A DNA stretch of 64,000 bases from Sphingomonas pituitosa NBRC 102491 (GCF_001598435.1 NZ_BCYY01000005.1:1-64000); one strand, 5' to 3'; shown: positions 49,611 to 61,276, counted from the stretch's first letter. Numbers and translations are program-made. The notes: generated from the letters alone by a model not told the origin.

Positions 49611-49987
49611 TATGCTTCTTCCTGCTCGCGCACGACGATGCGCAGACGGCTGAACGGCTTCAGGATGCGGGTGGACTTGCCACGGCCGCGCGTCGCGAAG
49701 CGCTTCATCGTGATCGACTTGCCGACCGAAGCCTCGTGGACGACGAGCGCGTCGACATCGAGGTTATGGTTGTTCTCGGCATTGGCGATGGCCGAAGCCA
49801 GCACCTTGCGCGCGTCGACCGCCATCGCCTTCTTGGAGAAGGCGAGGATGTTCATCGCTTCAGCCGCGGTGCGGCCACGGATGAGACCGGCGACCAGGTT
49901 CAGCTTCTGGGCCGAACCACGGATCTGCGTGGCGACGGCAAGGGCTTCCTTGTCGCCGACCTTGCGGGGGGCTGCCTGCTTGCTCAT
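49610..49987 (-). CDS. rplV: 50S ribosomal protein L22
   Basis: 125 residues. [47 protein letters not shown] and [16 protein letters not shown] (tunnel loop region) are L22 features. One-base overlaps with rpsS and rpsC. Confidence 0.99.
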   Translation of the reverse strand: MSKQAAPRKVGDKEALAVATQIRGSAQKLNLVAGLIRGRTAAEAMNILAFSKKAMAVDARKVLASAIANAENNHNLDVDALVVHEASVGKSITMKRFATRGRGKSTRILKPFSRLRIVVREQEEA

Positions 49988-50265
49988 TAGCGCTTACCCT
50001 TCTTGTCCGCGGCGTGGCCGGGGAAGAAACGCGTGGGCGCGAACTCGCCGAGCTTCATGCCGACCATGTCCTCGTTGACCGACACCGGCACGAACTTGCG
50101 GCCGTTGTAGACGTTGAACGTCAGGCCGACGAACTGCGGCAGGATCGTCGAGCGACGCGACCAGGTCTTGATCGGGCCAGCGCGGGTGCCAGCCTCCTGA
50201 GCGGTTTCTGCCTTCTTGAGCAGATGCAGGTCCACGAACGGACCCTTCCATACGGAGCGAGCCAT
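49987..50265 (-). CDS. rpsS: 30S ribosomal protein S19
   Basis: 92 residues. [43 protein letters not shown] and [25 protein letters not shown] are diagnostic. Confidence 0.99.
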   Translation of the reverse strand: MARSVWKGPFVDLHLLKKAETAQEAGTRAGPIKTWSRRSTILPQFVGLTFNVYNGRKFVPVSVNEDMVGMKLGEFAPTRFFPGHAADKKGKR

Positions 50266-50268
50266 CTA

Positions 50269-51120
50269 TCAGCCCTTCTTCTTCGCGTGACGCGAACGGA
50301 TGATCATCTTGTCCGTCGCCTTGTTGTGGCGGGTGCGCGCACCCTTGGTCGGCTTGCCCCACGGGGTGACCGGGTGACGGCCGCCCGAGGTACGGCCTTC
50401 ACCACCGCCGTGCGGGTGGTCGACCGGGTTCTTGGCGACACCGCGGGTAAGCGGACGCCAACCCTGCCAGCGGCTGCGACCGGCCTTGCCGAAGTTCTGG
50501 TTCTGGTTGTCGGGGTTCGACACCGCACCCACGGTCGCCATGCAGGCGGCGTGGATGTAGCGCTGCTCACCCGAGCCAAGACGCACGATCACCATGCCGC
50601 GGTCACGACCGACGACCTGGACATACGCACCGGCCGAACGGGCGATCTGGCCGCCCTTGCCCGGCTTCATCTCCACGTTGTGGACGATGGTGCCGACCGG
50701 CATCTGGCCCAGCTCCATGGCGTTGCCCGGCTTCACGTCGGTCTTCTTACCCGCGATCACCTTGTCGCCGACAGCGAGACGCTGCGGCGCGATGATGTAG
50801 GCCAGACGATCCTTGCCGGCTTCGTCGGCGCCGTAGTTGATCAGCGCGATGAAGGCGGTGCGGTTCGGGTCATACTCGATCCGCTCGACGGTGCCTTCGA
50901 CGTCCCACAGGCGGCGCTTGAAATCGACGATGCGATAGCGCTGCTTGTGACCGCCGCCGATGCCACGCGAAGTGACATGGCCCTTGTTGTTGCGGCCGCC
51001 GGTCTTGTTCTTGCCTTCGGTCAGCGCCTTGACGGGGCGACCCTTGAAGAGCTGCGAGCGGTCGATCAGGATCAGCCCGCGGACGCCCGGCGACGTCGGA
51101 TTATAGTTCTTGAGCGCCAT
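50269..51120 (-). CDS. rplB: 50S ribosomal protein L2
   Basis: 283 residues. The peptidyl-transferase-centre region [28 protein letters not shown] is intact, including the conserved His in [25 protein letters not shown] and [20 protein letters not shown] mark the N-terminal part. Confidence 0.99.
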   Translation of the reverse strand: MALKNYNPTSPGVRGLILIDRSQLFKGRPVKALTEGKNKTGGRNNKGHVTSRGIGGGHKQRYRIVDFKRRLWDVEGTVERIEYDPNRTAFIALINYGADEAGKDRLAYIIAPQRLAVGDKVIAGKKTDVKPGNAMELGQMPVGTIVHNVEMKPGKGGQIARSAGAYVQVVGRDRGMVIVRLGSGEQRYIHAACMATVGAVSNPDNQNQNFGKAGRSRWQGWRPLTRGVAKNPVDHPHGGGEGRTSGGRHPVTPWGKPTKGARTRHNKATDKMIIRSRHAKKKG

Positions 51121-51124
51121 GGTC

Positions 51125-51436
51125 TCAGATCCCCGTGGTCACGTCGATCTGTTCGCCCTGGGCGAGCGTCACGACCGCTTTCTTAAAGTCCGAACGGCGG
51201 TAGGGCGCGCCCTTCCACTTCTTGGTCTTGCCCTTCTGGACGAGGGTGTTCACGCCGGTGACCTTGACGTTGAACAGCGCCTCGACGGCAGCCTTGATCT
51301 CCGGCTTGGTCGCGTCGTTGGCGACCTTGAAGACCACGGCGTTCGCCTCGGAGACGAGCGTCGACTTTTCGGTGATATGCGGGGCGAGCACCACGTCGTA
51401 GTGACGGATGTCGACCGGCTTGGACTGCTTAGCCAT
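51125..51436 (-). CDS. rplW: 50S ribosomal protein L23
   Basis: 103 residues. [21 protein letters not shown] and [30 protein letters not shown] identify L23, the docking site of trigger factor and SRP. Overlaps rplD by 8 nt. Confidence 0.98.
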   Translation of the reverse strand: MAKQSKPVDIRHYDVVLAPHITEKSTLVSEANAVVFKVANDATKPEIKAAVEALFNVKVTGVNTLVQKGKTKKWKGAPYRRSDFKKAVVTLAQGEQIDVTTGI

Positions 51437-52055
51437 TGAAGCGCGCCTCCAGCTTCTCGACGGCAGCGCGGGTCAGGACCAGCGTGTCGCTCTTCAGGAT
51501 GTCGTAGACGTTGGCACCGATCGCCGGCAGCACGTTGACCTGGTGCAGGTTGCCTGCGGCCAGTGCGAACGTCGTCTCGACGGTATCGCCGTCGATCACC
51601 AGGGCCTTCTTGCCGAAGCCCAGCTTCTCGAGGTTGCCGACGAGGACCTTGGTCTTGCCGTTCTCGACGACCAGGCTGTCCATGACGATCAGCGAACCCG
51701 CCTTGGCGTGGCTCGACAGCGCCATCTTCAGGCCCAGCGTGCGGATCTTCTTGTTCAGCGACGGATTGAAGTCGCGAACGCGGGCGCCGTGTGCCTTACC
51801 ACCGCCGATGAACACCGGAGCGCGGCGATCGCCGTGACGAGCGGTACCGCCGCCCTTCTGGCGACCGAACTTCTTGCCCGTGCGCGCAACGTCGGCACGC
51901 TCGCGGGTGCCGCGGGCGGTGCCACGACGCTTCTCGAGCTGCCAGGTGACGACGCGGTGCAGGATGTCGGCGCGCGGATCGAGACCGAAGATCTCGTCGT
52001 TGAGCTCGATATCGCCCTTCTCGGCGGCGTCGAGGGTTTGAACCTTGACCTTCAC
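51429..52055 (-). CDS. rplD: 50S ribosomal protein L4
   Basis: 208 residues. The tunnel loop [38 protein letters not shown] is typical. L4 also represses the S10 operon in E. coli; no matching leader was identified here. Confidence 0.99.
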   Translation of the reverse strand: MKVKVQTLDAAEKGDIELNDEIFGLDPRADILHRVVTWQLEKRRGTARGTRERADVARTGKKFGRQKGGGTARHGDRRAPVFIGGGKAHGARVRDFNPSLNKKIRTLGLKMALSSHAKAGSLIVMDSLVVENGKTKVLVGNLEKLGFGKKALVIDGDTVETTFALAAGNLHQVNVLPAIGANVYDILKSDTLVLTRAAVEKLEARFNG

Positions 52056-52805
52056 TTAGCCCTCCTGGCCTTCGGTGGCTTCCGGAGCGGCCACTGCGGG
52101 CGCTTCGGCGGGAGCCTCGTTGCTGTTCGCGACGGTCTTCAGACCGGCGGGGTACGGCGCTTCGGCGTGACGGTCGACCTTGACGGCGTCCTTCACGATC
52201 AGCCAGCCGCCCTTCGAGCCCGGAACCGAACCCTTGACGAAGATCAGGCCGCGCTCGGCATCGGTGCCGACCACTTCCAGATTCTGCTGGGTGCGATTGC
52301 GGTCGCCCATGTGGCCGGCCATCTTCTTGTTCTTGAAGACGCGACCCGGATCCTGGCGGTTACCGGTCGAACCGTGCGAACGGTGCGAGACGGACACGCC
52401 GTGGGTAGCGCGCAGACCGCCGAAGCCCCAACGCTTCATGGCGCCGGCGAAACCCTTACCCTGGGTACGGCCCGACACGTCGACCAGCTGGCCCGCGACG
52501 AAATGGTCGGCCGAAATCTCGGCGCCCACGTCCAGCAGACCATCTTCCTCGACGCGGAATTCGCAGAGGATCGCCTTGGGCTCGACTTCGGCCTTGCCGA
52601 AGTGGCCGCGCTGCGGCTTGGCGACGTTCTTGACCTTCGCCGTGCCGGCGCCGACCTGAACGGCCACATAGCCATCCTTTTCGGTGGTGCGCTGTGCCAC
52701 CACCTGGACGCCTTCCAGTGCCAGAACGGTCACCGGCACGTGCCGGCCGTCGTCCTGGAACAGGCGGGTCATCCCCATCTTCTTCGCGATAACGCCAGTG
52801 CGCAT
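52056..52805 (-). CDS. rplC: 50S ribosomal protein L3
   Basis: 249 residues from the ATG at 52805 (AGGAG upstream); the longer in-frame reading to 53003 is not L3-like. [35 protein letters not shown] and [28 protein letters not shown] are diagnostic. The C-terminal 25 residues are Ala/Pro/Glu-rich ([20 protein letters not shown]). Confidence 0.99.
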   Translation of the reverse strand: MRTGVIAKKMGMTRLFQDDGRHVPVTVLALEGVQVVAQRTTEKDGYVAVQVGAGTAKVKNVAKPQRGHFGKAEVEPKAILCEFRVEEDGLLDVGAEISADHFVAGQLVDVSGRTQGKGFAGAMKRWGFGGLRATHGVSVSHRSHGSTGNRQDPGRVFKNKKMAGHMGDRNRTQQNLEVVGTDAERGLIFVKGSVPGSKGGWLIVKDAVKVDRHAEAPYPAGLKTVANSNEAPAEAPAVAAPEATEGQEG

Positions 52806-53170
52806 CGGCCTGTTGCTCCTATTACAGAGGCACCCCCGGGACCATTCCCGCGGGTGCGTGTTCAACCCTGATGTTTTTACTGCGAAGCCCCCGTCCGGGC
52901 TGAACCTCCACCTTGCGATGGAAGAGACGGGGGACGCAGGCCCGGCCACTCGAAAGCCGCCGGCGGTATCCCTTGTCGCTGCGAGCCGGTTCCGGCCCAC
53001 CACTCCTTGCGTTGGATCGGGGAACGATCCGGTCGAGGAGGATGGCGACTCCAGTGAAGGAGCCGCGAATCTCGAGGAAGCGGCGCCTTTACGTCAGCTA
53101 CGCTTCCCTGTCCACCTCTTTAGGGGCGAACGCCAAAAGCCCCCGCGAAGCGCGGGGGCTGAAAGCCGGC
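52806..53170. other. 365-bp gap between rpsJ and rplC
   Basis: No gene is seen. It contains the terminator at 53138-53160 just after rpsJ and a hairpin at 52830-52857 (GCACCC with GGGTGC and inner pairing) just before rplC. Such a gap is unusual in the S10 operon; a promoter for rplC is expected but none was clear. Confidence 0.65.
53138..53160 (-). terminator. Intrinsic terminator after rpsJ
   Basis: Perfect 10-bp stem AGCCCCCGCG (53138-53147) with CGCGGGGGCT (53151-53160), 3-nt loop, followed on the minus strand by TTTTGG. It starts 11 nt after the rpsJ stop. Confidence 0.8.
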
Positions 53171-53482
53171 TCAGGCCAGCTTGATTTCGACGTCGACGCC
53201 AGCGGCCAGGTCGAGCTTCATGAGCGCGTCCACGGTCTGCGGGGTCGGCTGAACGATGTCGAGCATGCGCTTGTAGGTGCGGGTCTCGAACTGCTCGCGC
53301 GACTTCTTATCGATGTGCGGGCCACGGTTGACCGTGAACTTGTCGATGTGAGTCGGGAGCGGGATGGGGCCACGGATGAGCGCGCCGGTACGGCGTGCGG
53401 TGTCGGCAATGTCGCCGGCAGCCTGATCGAGCACGCGGTGATCGAACGCCTTGAGGCGAATGCGGATATTCTGCGTTTCCAT
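53171..53482 (-). CDS. rpsJ: 30S ribosomal protein S10
   Basis: 103 residues from the ATG at 53482. [49 protein letters not shown] and [13 protein letters not shown] are diagnostic. S10 is also NusE, a partner in antitermination. Longer in-frame readings upstream are not family sequence. Confidence 0.99.
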   Translation of the reverse strand: METQNIRIRLKAFDHRVLDQAAGDIADTARRTGALIRGPIPLPTHIDKFTVNRGPHIDKKSREQFETRTYKRMLDIVQPTPQTVDALMKLDLAAGVDVEIKLA

Positions 53483-53783
53483 GGTCCTACCGATGCGAAA
53501 GAGCGGGGCAACGCATCCAATTGCCACTCCGGCGAAGCCCCGGCCCCTGCCCCATCCGCTTGCCAAGAGCGATTCGGGCGGCGCCGGTTGAACCGGAACG
53601 GCGGCTGGATGGCCGCCTCTTGCTGTTGAACTCAAAACTCGAAGGGCGCGCCTTTAACGGCCCTTCTATAAAAAGGCAACCGCCCGACACTCATTTTCGA
53701 GTGCCGGGCGGAACCTTTTCGTATCACCCGCCGGCCGAAGCCGGCGAAGCGACCACACCTGCCGGCAAACGCCGGCGTGGTGC
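53483..53783. other. 301-bp gap between tuf and rpsJ
   Basis: It holds the tuf terminator (53680-53711) and a region expected to contain an rpsJ promoter; none was recognised with confidence. Confidence 0.55.
53680..53711 (-). terminator. Intrinsic terminator after tuf
   Basis: A 13-bp stem with one G-T-type mismatch (53680-53692 with 53699-53711, 6-nt loop), then TTGCCTTTTT on the minus strand. It lies 72 bp after the tuf stop. Confidence 0.75.
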
Positions 53784-54977
53784 TTACTTGTCGATCGAGG
53801 CAACCACGCCCGCGCCGACGGTACGACCGCCCTCACGGATGGTGAAGCGCTGCCCGACGTCCATGGCGATCGGCGCGATGAGCTTGATGCCCAGCGCGAC
53901 GTTGTCGCCCGGCATCACCATTTCGGTGCCCTCGGGCAGCTCGACGGTGCCGGTCACGTCCGTGGTACGGAAGTAGAACTGCGGACGATAGTTCGCGAAG
54001 AACGGCGTGTGACGGCCACCCTCGTCCTTCGACAGGACGTACACTTCCGACTTGAACTCGGTGTGCGGCTTGATCGAGCCCGGCTTCGCCAGAACCTGAC
54101 CACGCTCCACTTCGTCGCGAGCGACGCCGCGCAGCAGCGCACCGACGTTGTCGCCGGCCTGGCCCTGGTCGAGCAGCTTGCGGAACATCTCGACGCCCGT
54201 GACGGTGGTCTTGCGGGTGTCGTGGATGCCGACGATCTCGACTTCTTCACCAACCTTGATGATGCCGGTTTCGACACGGCCGGTCACCACGGTGCCGCGA
54301 CCCGAGATCGAGAACACGTCTTCGATCGGCATCATGAACGGCTTGTCGAGCGGACGCTCCGGCTGCGGGATCGACTCGTCGACCGCTGCCATGAGGGCCA
54401 GGATCGCTTCCTTGCCGAGCTTGTCGTCCGAACCCGAGAGCGCGGCGGTTGCCGAACCACGGATGATCGGAATGTTGTCGCCGTCGAATTCGCGACGCGA
54501 CAGCTCTTCGCGGATTTCCATCTCGACGAGCTCGAGGATTTCCTCGTCGTCGACCAGATCGACCTTGTTGAGGAACACGACCATGGTCGGCACGCCGACC
54601 TGACGCGCGAGCAGGATGTGCTCCTTGGTCTGCGGCATCGGACCGTCGGTCGCTGCCACCACCAGGATCGCGCCGTCCATCTGCGCTGCGCCGGTGATCA
54701 TGTTCTTCACATAGTCGGCGTGACCCGGGCAATCGACGTGCGCGTAGTGACGGCTGTTCGTCTCATACTCGACGTGCGCGGTCGAGATGGTGATGCCGCG
54801 CTCGCGCTCTTCCGGAGCCTTGTCGATGTTCGCGAAATCGACCGCTGCGTTGCCCGCAACGTTCTCCGCCAGGATCTTCGTGATCGCAGCCGTCAGCGAC
54901 GTCTTGCCATGGTCGACGTGACCGATGGTGCCGATGTTGAGGTGCGGTTTGCTCCGATCGAACTTTGCCTTCGCCAT
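53784..54977 (-). CDS. tuf: Elongation factor Tu
   Basis: 397 residues. The G1 motif is GHVDHGKT, followed by [16 protein letters not shown] (G3) and [10 protein letters not shown] (G4). Domain 2 and 3 stretches include [21 protein letters not shown], and the C-terminus ends [15 protein letters not shown]. Delivers aminoacyl-tRNA to the ribosome. Only one tuf copy is in the window. It follows fusA by 80 bp. Confidence 0.99.
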   Translation of the reverse strand: MAKAKFDRSKPHLNIGTIGHVDHGKTSLTAAITKILAENVAGNAAVDFANIDKAPEERERGITISTAHVEYETNSRHYAHVDCPGHADYVKNMITGAAQMDGAILVVAATDGPMPQTKEHILLARQVGVPTMVVFLNKVDLVDDEEILELVEMEIREELSRREFDGDNIPIIRGSATAALSGSDDKLGKEAILALMAAVDESIPQPERPLDKPFMMPIEDVFSISGRGTVVTGRVETGIIKVGEEVEIVGIHDTRKTTVTGVEMFRKLLDQGQAGDNVGALLRGVARDEVERGQVLAKPGSIKPHTEFKSEVYVLSKDEGGRHTPFFANYRPQFYFRTTDVTGTVELPEGTEMVMPGDNVALGIKLIAPIAMDVGQRFTIREGGRTVGAGVVASIDK

Positions 54978-55057
54978 TGTCTTCCTACCTTCTGATTCAA
55001 TTTCCCGTGCCGCCAGGGGACTCGCGAGAACGCGGCCCCATAGCGGCTGTTTTCCGA

Positions 55058-57154
<2,097 letters not shown>

Positions 57155-57220
57155 GATCGTGGTTTCCTTGAAAATTTGGGGAGCCGGACCGTCCAGCTCC
57201 CCAATATGTAGGTACGAAAG

Positions 57221-57691
57221 TTACCAGCGGTAGTGGCTGAAGGCGCGGTTCGCTTCCGCCATGCGGTGCGTGTCTTCGCGCTTCTTCACCGCGTTGCCGC
57301 GGTTGTTCGCCGCATCCATCAGCTCACCCGAAAGACGGGCGGCCATGGTGTGCTCGCTGCGGTTGCGGGCCGAGGTGATCAGCCAGCGGATCGCGAGCGC
57401 CTGCGCACGCTCCGGACGGACTTCGACCGGAACCTGGTAGGTCGCACCGCCGACGCGGCGGCTGCGGACTTCGATGCCGGGCTTCACGTTGTTCAGCGCG
57501 TCATGGAACACGCCGATCGGCTCGCGCTTGGCGCGCTGCTCGACGGTTTCCAGGGCACCATAGACGATCGCTTCTGCAACGGCCTTCTTGCCGTCCAGCA
57601 TGACCGAATTCATGAACTTCGACAGAACCTGATCACCGTAGACGGGATCGGGCAGGATTTCCCGCTTTTCGGGACGACGACGACGTGCCAT
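57221..57691 (-). CDS. rpsG: 30S ribosomal protein S7
   Basis: 156 residues. [64 protein letters not shown] and [20 protein letters not shown] are diagnostic. S7 is the translational repressor of the str operon in E. coli. Confidence 0.99.
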   Translation of the reverse strand: MARRRRPEKREILPDPVYGDQVLSKFMNSVMLDGKKAVAEAIVYGALETVEQRAKREPIGVFHDALNNVKPGIEVRSRRVGGATYQVPVEVRPERAQALAIRWLITSARNRSEHTMAARLSGELMDAANNRGNAVKKREDTHRMAEANRAFSHYRW

Positions 57692-57754
57692 CTCACATAA
57701 TTCCTTCTGAACTTCAGCCGATCCGGAACACGTCCGGGGCTTACTATGGCCTGA

Positions 57755-58126
57755 TTACTTCGGACGCTTCGCGCCGTACTTCGAACGGCTCTGCTTACGA
57801 TCCTTGACGCCCTGCGTATCGAGCACGCCGCGAAGGACGTGGTAGCGGACGCCGGGAAGATCGCGCACACGGCCGCCGCGGATGAGCACGACCGAGTGCT
57901 CCTGCAGGTTGTGGCCTTCACCCGGAATGTAGCTGATGACTTCGCGGCTGTTGGTCAGGCGAACCTTCGCAACCTTGCGGAGTGCCGAGTTCGGCTTCTT
58001 CGGGGTCGTCGTGTACACGCGGGTGCAGACACCGCGCTTCTGCGGGTTCTGTTCCATCGCAGGGACCTTGGACTTGGCCTTCTGCGGTTCGCGGCCCTTG
58101 CGGACCAGCTGGTTAATCGTCGGCAT
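57755..58126 (-). CDS. rpsL: 30S ribosomal protein S12 with Arg at position 88
   Basis: 123 residues from the ATG at 58126 (AAGGTGAAGGG upstream). [35 protein letters not shown] and [27 protein letters not shown] identify S12. Lys43 (TPKKPN) is intact. Position 88, Lys in E. coli (GGRVKDLPGV), is Arg here (codon CGC). Substitution of this lysine by arginine is a known streptomycin-resistance change in other bacteria, so the ribosome is predicted to be naturally less sensitive. Confidence 0.99.
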   Translation of the reverse strand: MPTINQLVRKGREPQKAKSKVPAMEQNPQKRGVCTRVYTTTPKKPNSALRKVAKVRLTNSREVISYIPGEGHNLQEHSVVLIRGGRVRDLPGVRYHVLRGVLDTQGVKDRKQSRSKYGAKRPK

Positions 58127-58182
58127 GAAGCCCTTCACCTTTCAGATGGTTACTTTGCTGGAGCCCTGTTGGACAGAATACG

Positions 58183-58213
58183 AAAAAGCCCCGGCGGCCT
58201 CAGCCCCCCGGGC
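58183..58213 (-). terminator. Terminator-like hairpin in the str operon leader
   Basis: A GC-rich imperfect hairpin (58188-58213) followed by five T on the minus strand (58187-58183), inside the leader between the promoter at 58283 and rpsL at 58126. It could act as an attenuator. Confidence 0.5.
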
Positions 58214-58282
58214 GATTGCGTCTCCAGCAACGTTCAGCTCTTGTACCCAAGGCAGGAATCGCCCTACCCGGAACCGGGCGGC

Positions 58283-58311
58283 CTATACCGATGCGGGGCG
58301 ATCCGGTCAAC
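58283..58311 (-). promoter_or_regulatory. Promoter-like site for rpsL-rpsG-fusA-tuf
   Basis: Minus strand TTGACC (58311-58306), 17-nt spacer, TATAGG (58288-58283). Good match and ideal spacing for a sigma-70-type promoter; leader of about 150 nt to rpsL. Confidence 0.7.
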
Positions 58312-58414
58312 TGCGGCGCCCTCGGGCCACCGCGGCCGCGGCGTTAACCCTTTCCGGGGGCTGTCCCCTTGCCGGAGCTGTGCTAGCGCAACGCTACGGA
58401 ATCGGCGGCGGGGT

Positions 58415-58861
58415 ATGCGGATGTTCAACGGCAGTCGTAATCGGGAAGATCGAGCAAGCTCGAGCGGGAGCACCGCCCAGGCGAATGCCCGGCGCGGGCA
58501 ATTCTCCGTCCTCGGTGCCGACATCGTCATCACCGGCAATCTCAGCGCCACCTCGGACCTGCACATCGACGGGCGCATCGAAGGCGATGTTCGCTGCGGC
58601 AGCCTGGTGCAGGGGGCGGAGAGCCAGATCTTCGGCCGAGTCGAAGCCGACGATGCCCGCCTTGCCGGATCCGTCGAAGGATCGGTGCGCGCCCGCCAGC
58701 TCACCGTGGAACGCACCGCGCGGATCACCGGCGATGTCGAATATGAGACGATCATGGTCGAACAGGGCGGCCATATCGACGGCCGGCTGAAGCACATGAA
58801 CGGCGGGGCCGGTCCGGCTGCCGCGCCGGTGCTGATCGAAGCGGCCGGGGAAGCGGCCTGA
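58415..58861 (+). CDS. Bactofilin
   Basis: 148 residues from the ATG at 58415 (GGCGGGG upstream; ATG at 58421 is an alternative). A disordered N-terminus (about 1-30) is followed by the right-handed beta-helix core, with repeated hydrophobic/glycine rungs: FSVLGADIVITGNLSATSDLHIDGRIEGDV, GSLVQGAESQIFGRVEADDARLAGSVEGSV, RARQLTVERTARITGDVEYETIMVEQGGHIDGRL. Bactofilins polymerise into membrane-associated filaments and position cell-wall enzymes. No peptidase partner gene is adjacent. Confidence 0.9.
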   Translation: MRMFNGSRNREDRASSSGSTAQANARRGQFSVLGADIVITGNLSATSDLHIDGRIEGDVRCGSLVQGAESQIFGRVEADDARLAGSVEGSVRARQLTVERTARITGDVEYETIMVEQGGHIDGRLKHMNGGAGPAAAPVLIEAAGEAA

Positions 58862-58880
58862 GGCCACCTCCCCGGGGCGC

Positions 58881-59495
58881 TTACATGCCCTTGATCTTGT
58901 CGTAGTGCTTGGAAATCATGCCTTCCGCGTCGTGCGCGAATTCGCGCAGTTGCGGCACGTCGCCGCTGCCGGCATAGGCCTGCACCGCGGCGAGCGCCTT
59001 TTCGTGCGCCACGACCTGCTGGCTCTTGTAGGCCGTGTCGAACGCGGCACCGGTGGCAGACTGGAGCGTCTTCAGGTTCGCCTGCTGCTCCTCGGTCATC
59101 GCCGGCGCCGGGGTGATCGCCGGGCTGGCCTTGCCGGCGGCCGTCTTCAGCTTGGCGGTCGACTTGGTGTGCTCCTCGACCATGTCCTTGCCGAAGTCCT
59201 TGAGACCGTCCGTCGTCGCCTTTTGCTGGGCGAGCTTGCCGGCGGCGATCTCATAGGCATCGCTTGCCGCGACGGTGTTCGCGAAGACCTGGCCGGTCAT
59301 CGGCGCGGCGGCCATGGCGTTGCCGTCCATGCCGTTCATCGCGCCCATATTGTCGCCCATCGCCTCGCCCGCGGGGAGGTTGGTTACGGTGTCGCCGCTG
59401 TTCATCGCGTCGGTACCGCCGTTGCTGTTGCCGCCACAGGCGGCGAGCGCGAAGATCGGTGCTGCGCCCAACATCAACAGGTATTTCTTCATCAT
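58881..59495 (-). CDS. DUF4142-containing lipoprotein
   Basis: 204 residues from the ATG at 59495 (GAGGAGG at 7 nt). Signal with lipobox ALAAC, a Met/Gly/Asn-rich spacer, then the DUF4142 helical bundle: FANTVAASDAYEIAAGKLAQQK, LKDFGKDMVEEHTKSTAKL, AFDTAYKSQQVVAHEKALAAVQAY and LREFAHDAEGMISKHYD. Related to ferritin-like helical folds; function unknown. It is convergent with the bactofilin gene. Confidence 0.88.
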   Translation of the reverse strand: MMKKYLLMLGAAPIFALAACGGNSNGGTDAMNSGDTVTNLPAGEAMGDNMGAMNGMDGNAMAAAPMTGQVFANTVAASDAYEIAAGKLAQQKATTDGLKDFGKDMVEEHTKSTAKLKTAAGKASPAITPAPAMTEEQQANLKTLQSATGAAFDTAYKSQQVVAHEKALAAVQAYAGSGDVPQLREFAHDAEGMISKHYDKIKGM

Positions 59496-59762
59496 ACAGG
59501 CCTCCTCAGTTCCGGAAGCGAACGCCCCGCCCCTGCCGGCGTTCCGAAAAAGCCGGATCATCCCTTTGAGGGGCAATCATAAGTTAGGAACCGAGGGTCT
59601 GTCGCCTTGTGTCCGCCTGGGGGCAATATCGGCAGCCCGTCGCCCGAATGGTGCAGCGCAACGCGAATGGTGCGGCGCGCAAACTTACGTTACCTAGCGT
59701 CCATTCCCCAGTTAAATTGCGCGCTTAGCTCTGGTCCCTCACCAAGCAACAAGGACTCCACG

Positions 59763-59957
59763 ATGCACCAGGATGAACGGACCCGCCGCAAGGAACGCCT
59801 GCGAAGCTCCATCGCGCTGCTGCTGTTCGGGCTGGGAACGCTCGCCTTCCTGATCGCGATCGATCGCCCCGAATGGTTCCATCTGCGTCCCGCCAGCGGC
59901 ACCGCCGCCGCCATGTCGCACGCCGCGACCGCGGCGCCGGACCGAAACGACGGCTGA
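59763..59957 (+). CDS. Small single-pass membrane protein
   Basis: 64 residues from the ATG at 59763 with AAGGAC upstream. Basic N-terminus (DERTRRKERLRSS), one membrane helix (about 17-33, IALLLFGLGTLAFLIAI), and a short polar tail. No family recognised. It precedes the bestrophin-like gene by 37 bp and could be cotranscribed. Confidence 0.65.
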   Translation: MHQDERTRRKERLRSSIALLLFGLGTLAFLIAIDRPEWFHLRPASGTAAAMSHAATAAPDRNDG

Positions 59958-59994
59958 ACGGACCTGAAACAATCGTCGCGCGTATAGTCCGGCC

Positions 59995-60882
59995 ATGATC
60001 GTCACCACCGCCCCCCGCGCCAGACAGGTCCTGCGTGAAGTGTGGCAGCCGCTCGCGCTGCTCTTCATCTGGGACGTGATCGTCACCATCGTCTATTTCG
60101 TGCTGCCGTTCCGCGCGCCCTCGCTGCCGCTGACGCTGTTCGGATCGGTGCTGGCGCTGTTCCTCGGCTTTCGCAGCAACTCGGCCTATCAGCGCTGGTG
60201 GGAAGGGCGCGGGCTGTGGGGGCTGATGATCAACGCCAGCCGCAACCTTGCGCGGATGGCGCGGAACTACCTGCCGGATAGCGAGGCGATCGATCTCAAG
60301 CGCACCATCGTGCTGCGCCAGATCGCCTATGTGAACGCACTGCGCTGTCAGTTGCGTCGCCAGTCCGCGGACCAGGAGGTGCTGCGCTTCCTCTCCAAGG
60401 GCGAGGCCGACTATGCGCTGGCCCGCACCAACATCGCCAACGGCATCGTCGACGGCACCGGGCGGCGCATCGAGATCGCGCGGTCGAAGGGATGGATCGA
60501 TTCGATCCAGCAAAGCTCGATGGAGAGCGTGCTGGTCGACATCGCCAATGCCCAGGGCGGCATGGAGCGGCTGAAGAATACCCCGCTGCCGATGCAATAT
60601 CGCTTCGTGCCGACGGTGTTCACCCATATCTTCTGCGTGCTGCTGCCGATCGGCCTGGTCGAAACGCTGGGGGTGGCGACGCCGCTGGGCTCGACGCTGG
60701 CGGGGCTGATGTTCCTGGCGGTGCTCGCGATCGGCGACGATCTGGTCGATCCCTTCGCCAACACCGTGCACGACCTGCCGCTGAACGCGATGTGCCGCAC
60801 GATCGAGATCGACCTGCTGCAATCGATCGGCGATCCCGCCCCCGAGCCGGCGAAACCCGACAAGCAAGGCGTGCTGTGGTGA
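59995..60882 (+). CDS. Bestrophin-like membrane channel protein
   Basis: 295 residues with four hydrophobic segments. FLGFRSNSAYQRWWEGRGLWGLMINASRNLAR is the conserved bestrophin stretch, PLPMQYRFVPTVFTHIFCVLLPIGLVE forms the C-terminal membrane pair, and GDDLVDPFANTVHDLPLNAMCRTIEIDLLQ is the acidic calcium-clasp-like region. Bacterial homologues form pentameric ion channels, cation-selective in a studied case. The ion here is not deducible. Confidence 0.9.
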   Translation: MIVTTAPRARQVLREVWQPLALLFIWDVIVTIVYFVLPFRAPSLPLTLFGSVLALFLGFRSNSAYQRWWEGRGLWGLMINASRNLARMARNYLPDSEAIDLKRTIVLRQIAYVNALRCQLRRQSADQEVLRFLSKGEADYALARTNIANGIVDGTGRRIEIARSKGWIDSIQQSSMESVLVDIANAQGGMERLKNTPLPMQYRFVPTVFTHIFCVLLPIGLVETLGVATPLGSTLAGLMFLAVLAIGDDLVDPFANTVHDLPLNAMCRTIEIDLLQSIGDPAPEPAKPDKQGVLW

Positions 60883-60906
60883 ATTGCACGCTGGCCGCCC
60901 CTCAAA

Positions 60907-60934
60907 ACGTCATCCTGGCTTGCGCCGGGATGGC
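60907..60934. repeat. Single REP-like half element
   Basis: CGTCATCCTGGCTTGCGCCG followed by GGATGGCG resembles one arm of the REP doublets (CGTCATCCCGGC...GCCGGGAT). It sits between the bestrophin gene and the riboswitch, without a partner arm. Confidence 0.4.
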
Positions 60935-60987
60935 GCCTGAGAGGGATGGCTTGCCGTGGCGCCCCTCCACCCGCTACAGCGCGCGGC

Positions 60988-61165
60988 GTAACGGGTGTCC
61001 TCCCGCCGACGGGGGGATGAAAAGGGAACTCGGTGAATAGTCCGAGGCTGCCCCCGCAACTGTAGCCGGTGAGCCGGCGCGCCATTCTGCCACTGGAGCC
61101 CATGCTTCCGGGAAGGCGGCGCGCCAGCGACGACCCGGGAGCCAGGAGACCTGCCCGCTACGGTC
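60988..61165 (+). ncRNA. Cobalamin riboswitch aptamer
   Basis: The conserved elements appear in order: AAAAGGGAA then CGGTGAATAGTCCGAGGCTG, CCCCCGCAACTGTA, the paired arm with GGGAAGGC, and the B12 box GAGCCAGGAGACCTGCC at about 61138-61155. The downstream gene is a TonB-dependent receptor, the commonest target. Edges are approximate. Confidence 0.93.
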
Positions 61166-61222
61166 GATTCTTCACGCGGGCGGGGTGCACCGAGTGAGCG
61201 GGGCTGAAATCCCCGTGTGAGC

Positions 61223-61268
61223 GACACCAAACCATGCGGGAGCGCGTCGCTCCCCCATCCCGGGTGTC
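61223..61268 (+). promoter_or_regulatory. Expression platform hairpin before the receptor gene
   Basis: Outer stem GACACC (61223-61228) with GGTGTC (61263-61268) enclosing an inner perfect 7-bp stem (61238-61244 with 61248-61254). It ends 8 nt before the ATG at 61277 and has no T tract, so control of translation initiation is more likely than termination. Confidence 0.6.
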
Positions 61269-61276
61269 TGTACCAA

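Noticed and set aside
53680..53711. GACACTC / GAGTGCC dyad resembling a CIRCE operator, with hrcA in the window
   Set aside because: CIRCE needs TTAGCACTC-N9-GAGTGCTAA; the spacing here is 6 nt, the outer bases are GC-rich, and it sits after tuf with a T tract, fitting a terminator.
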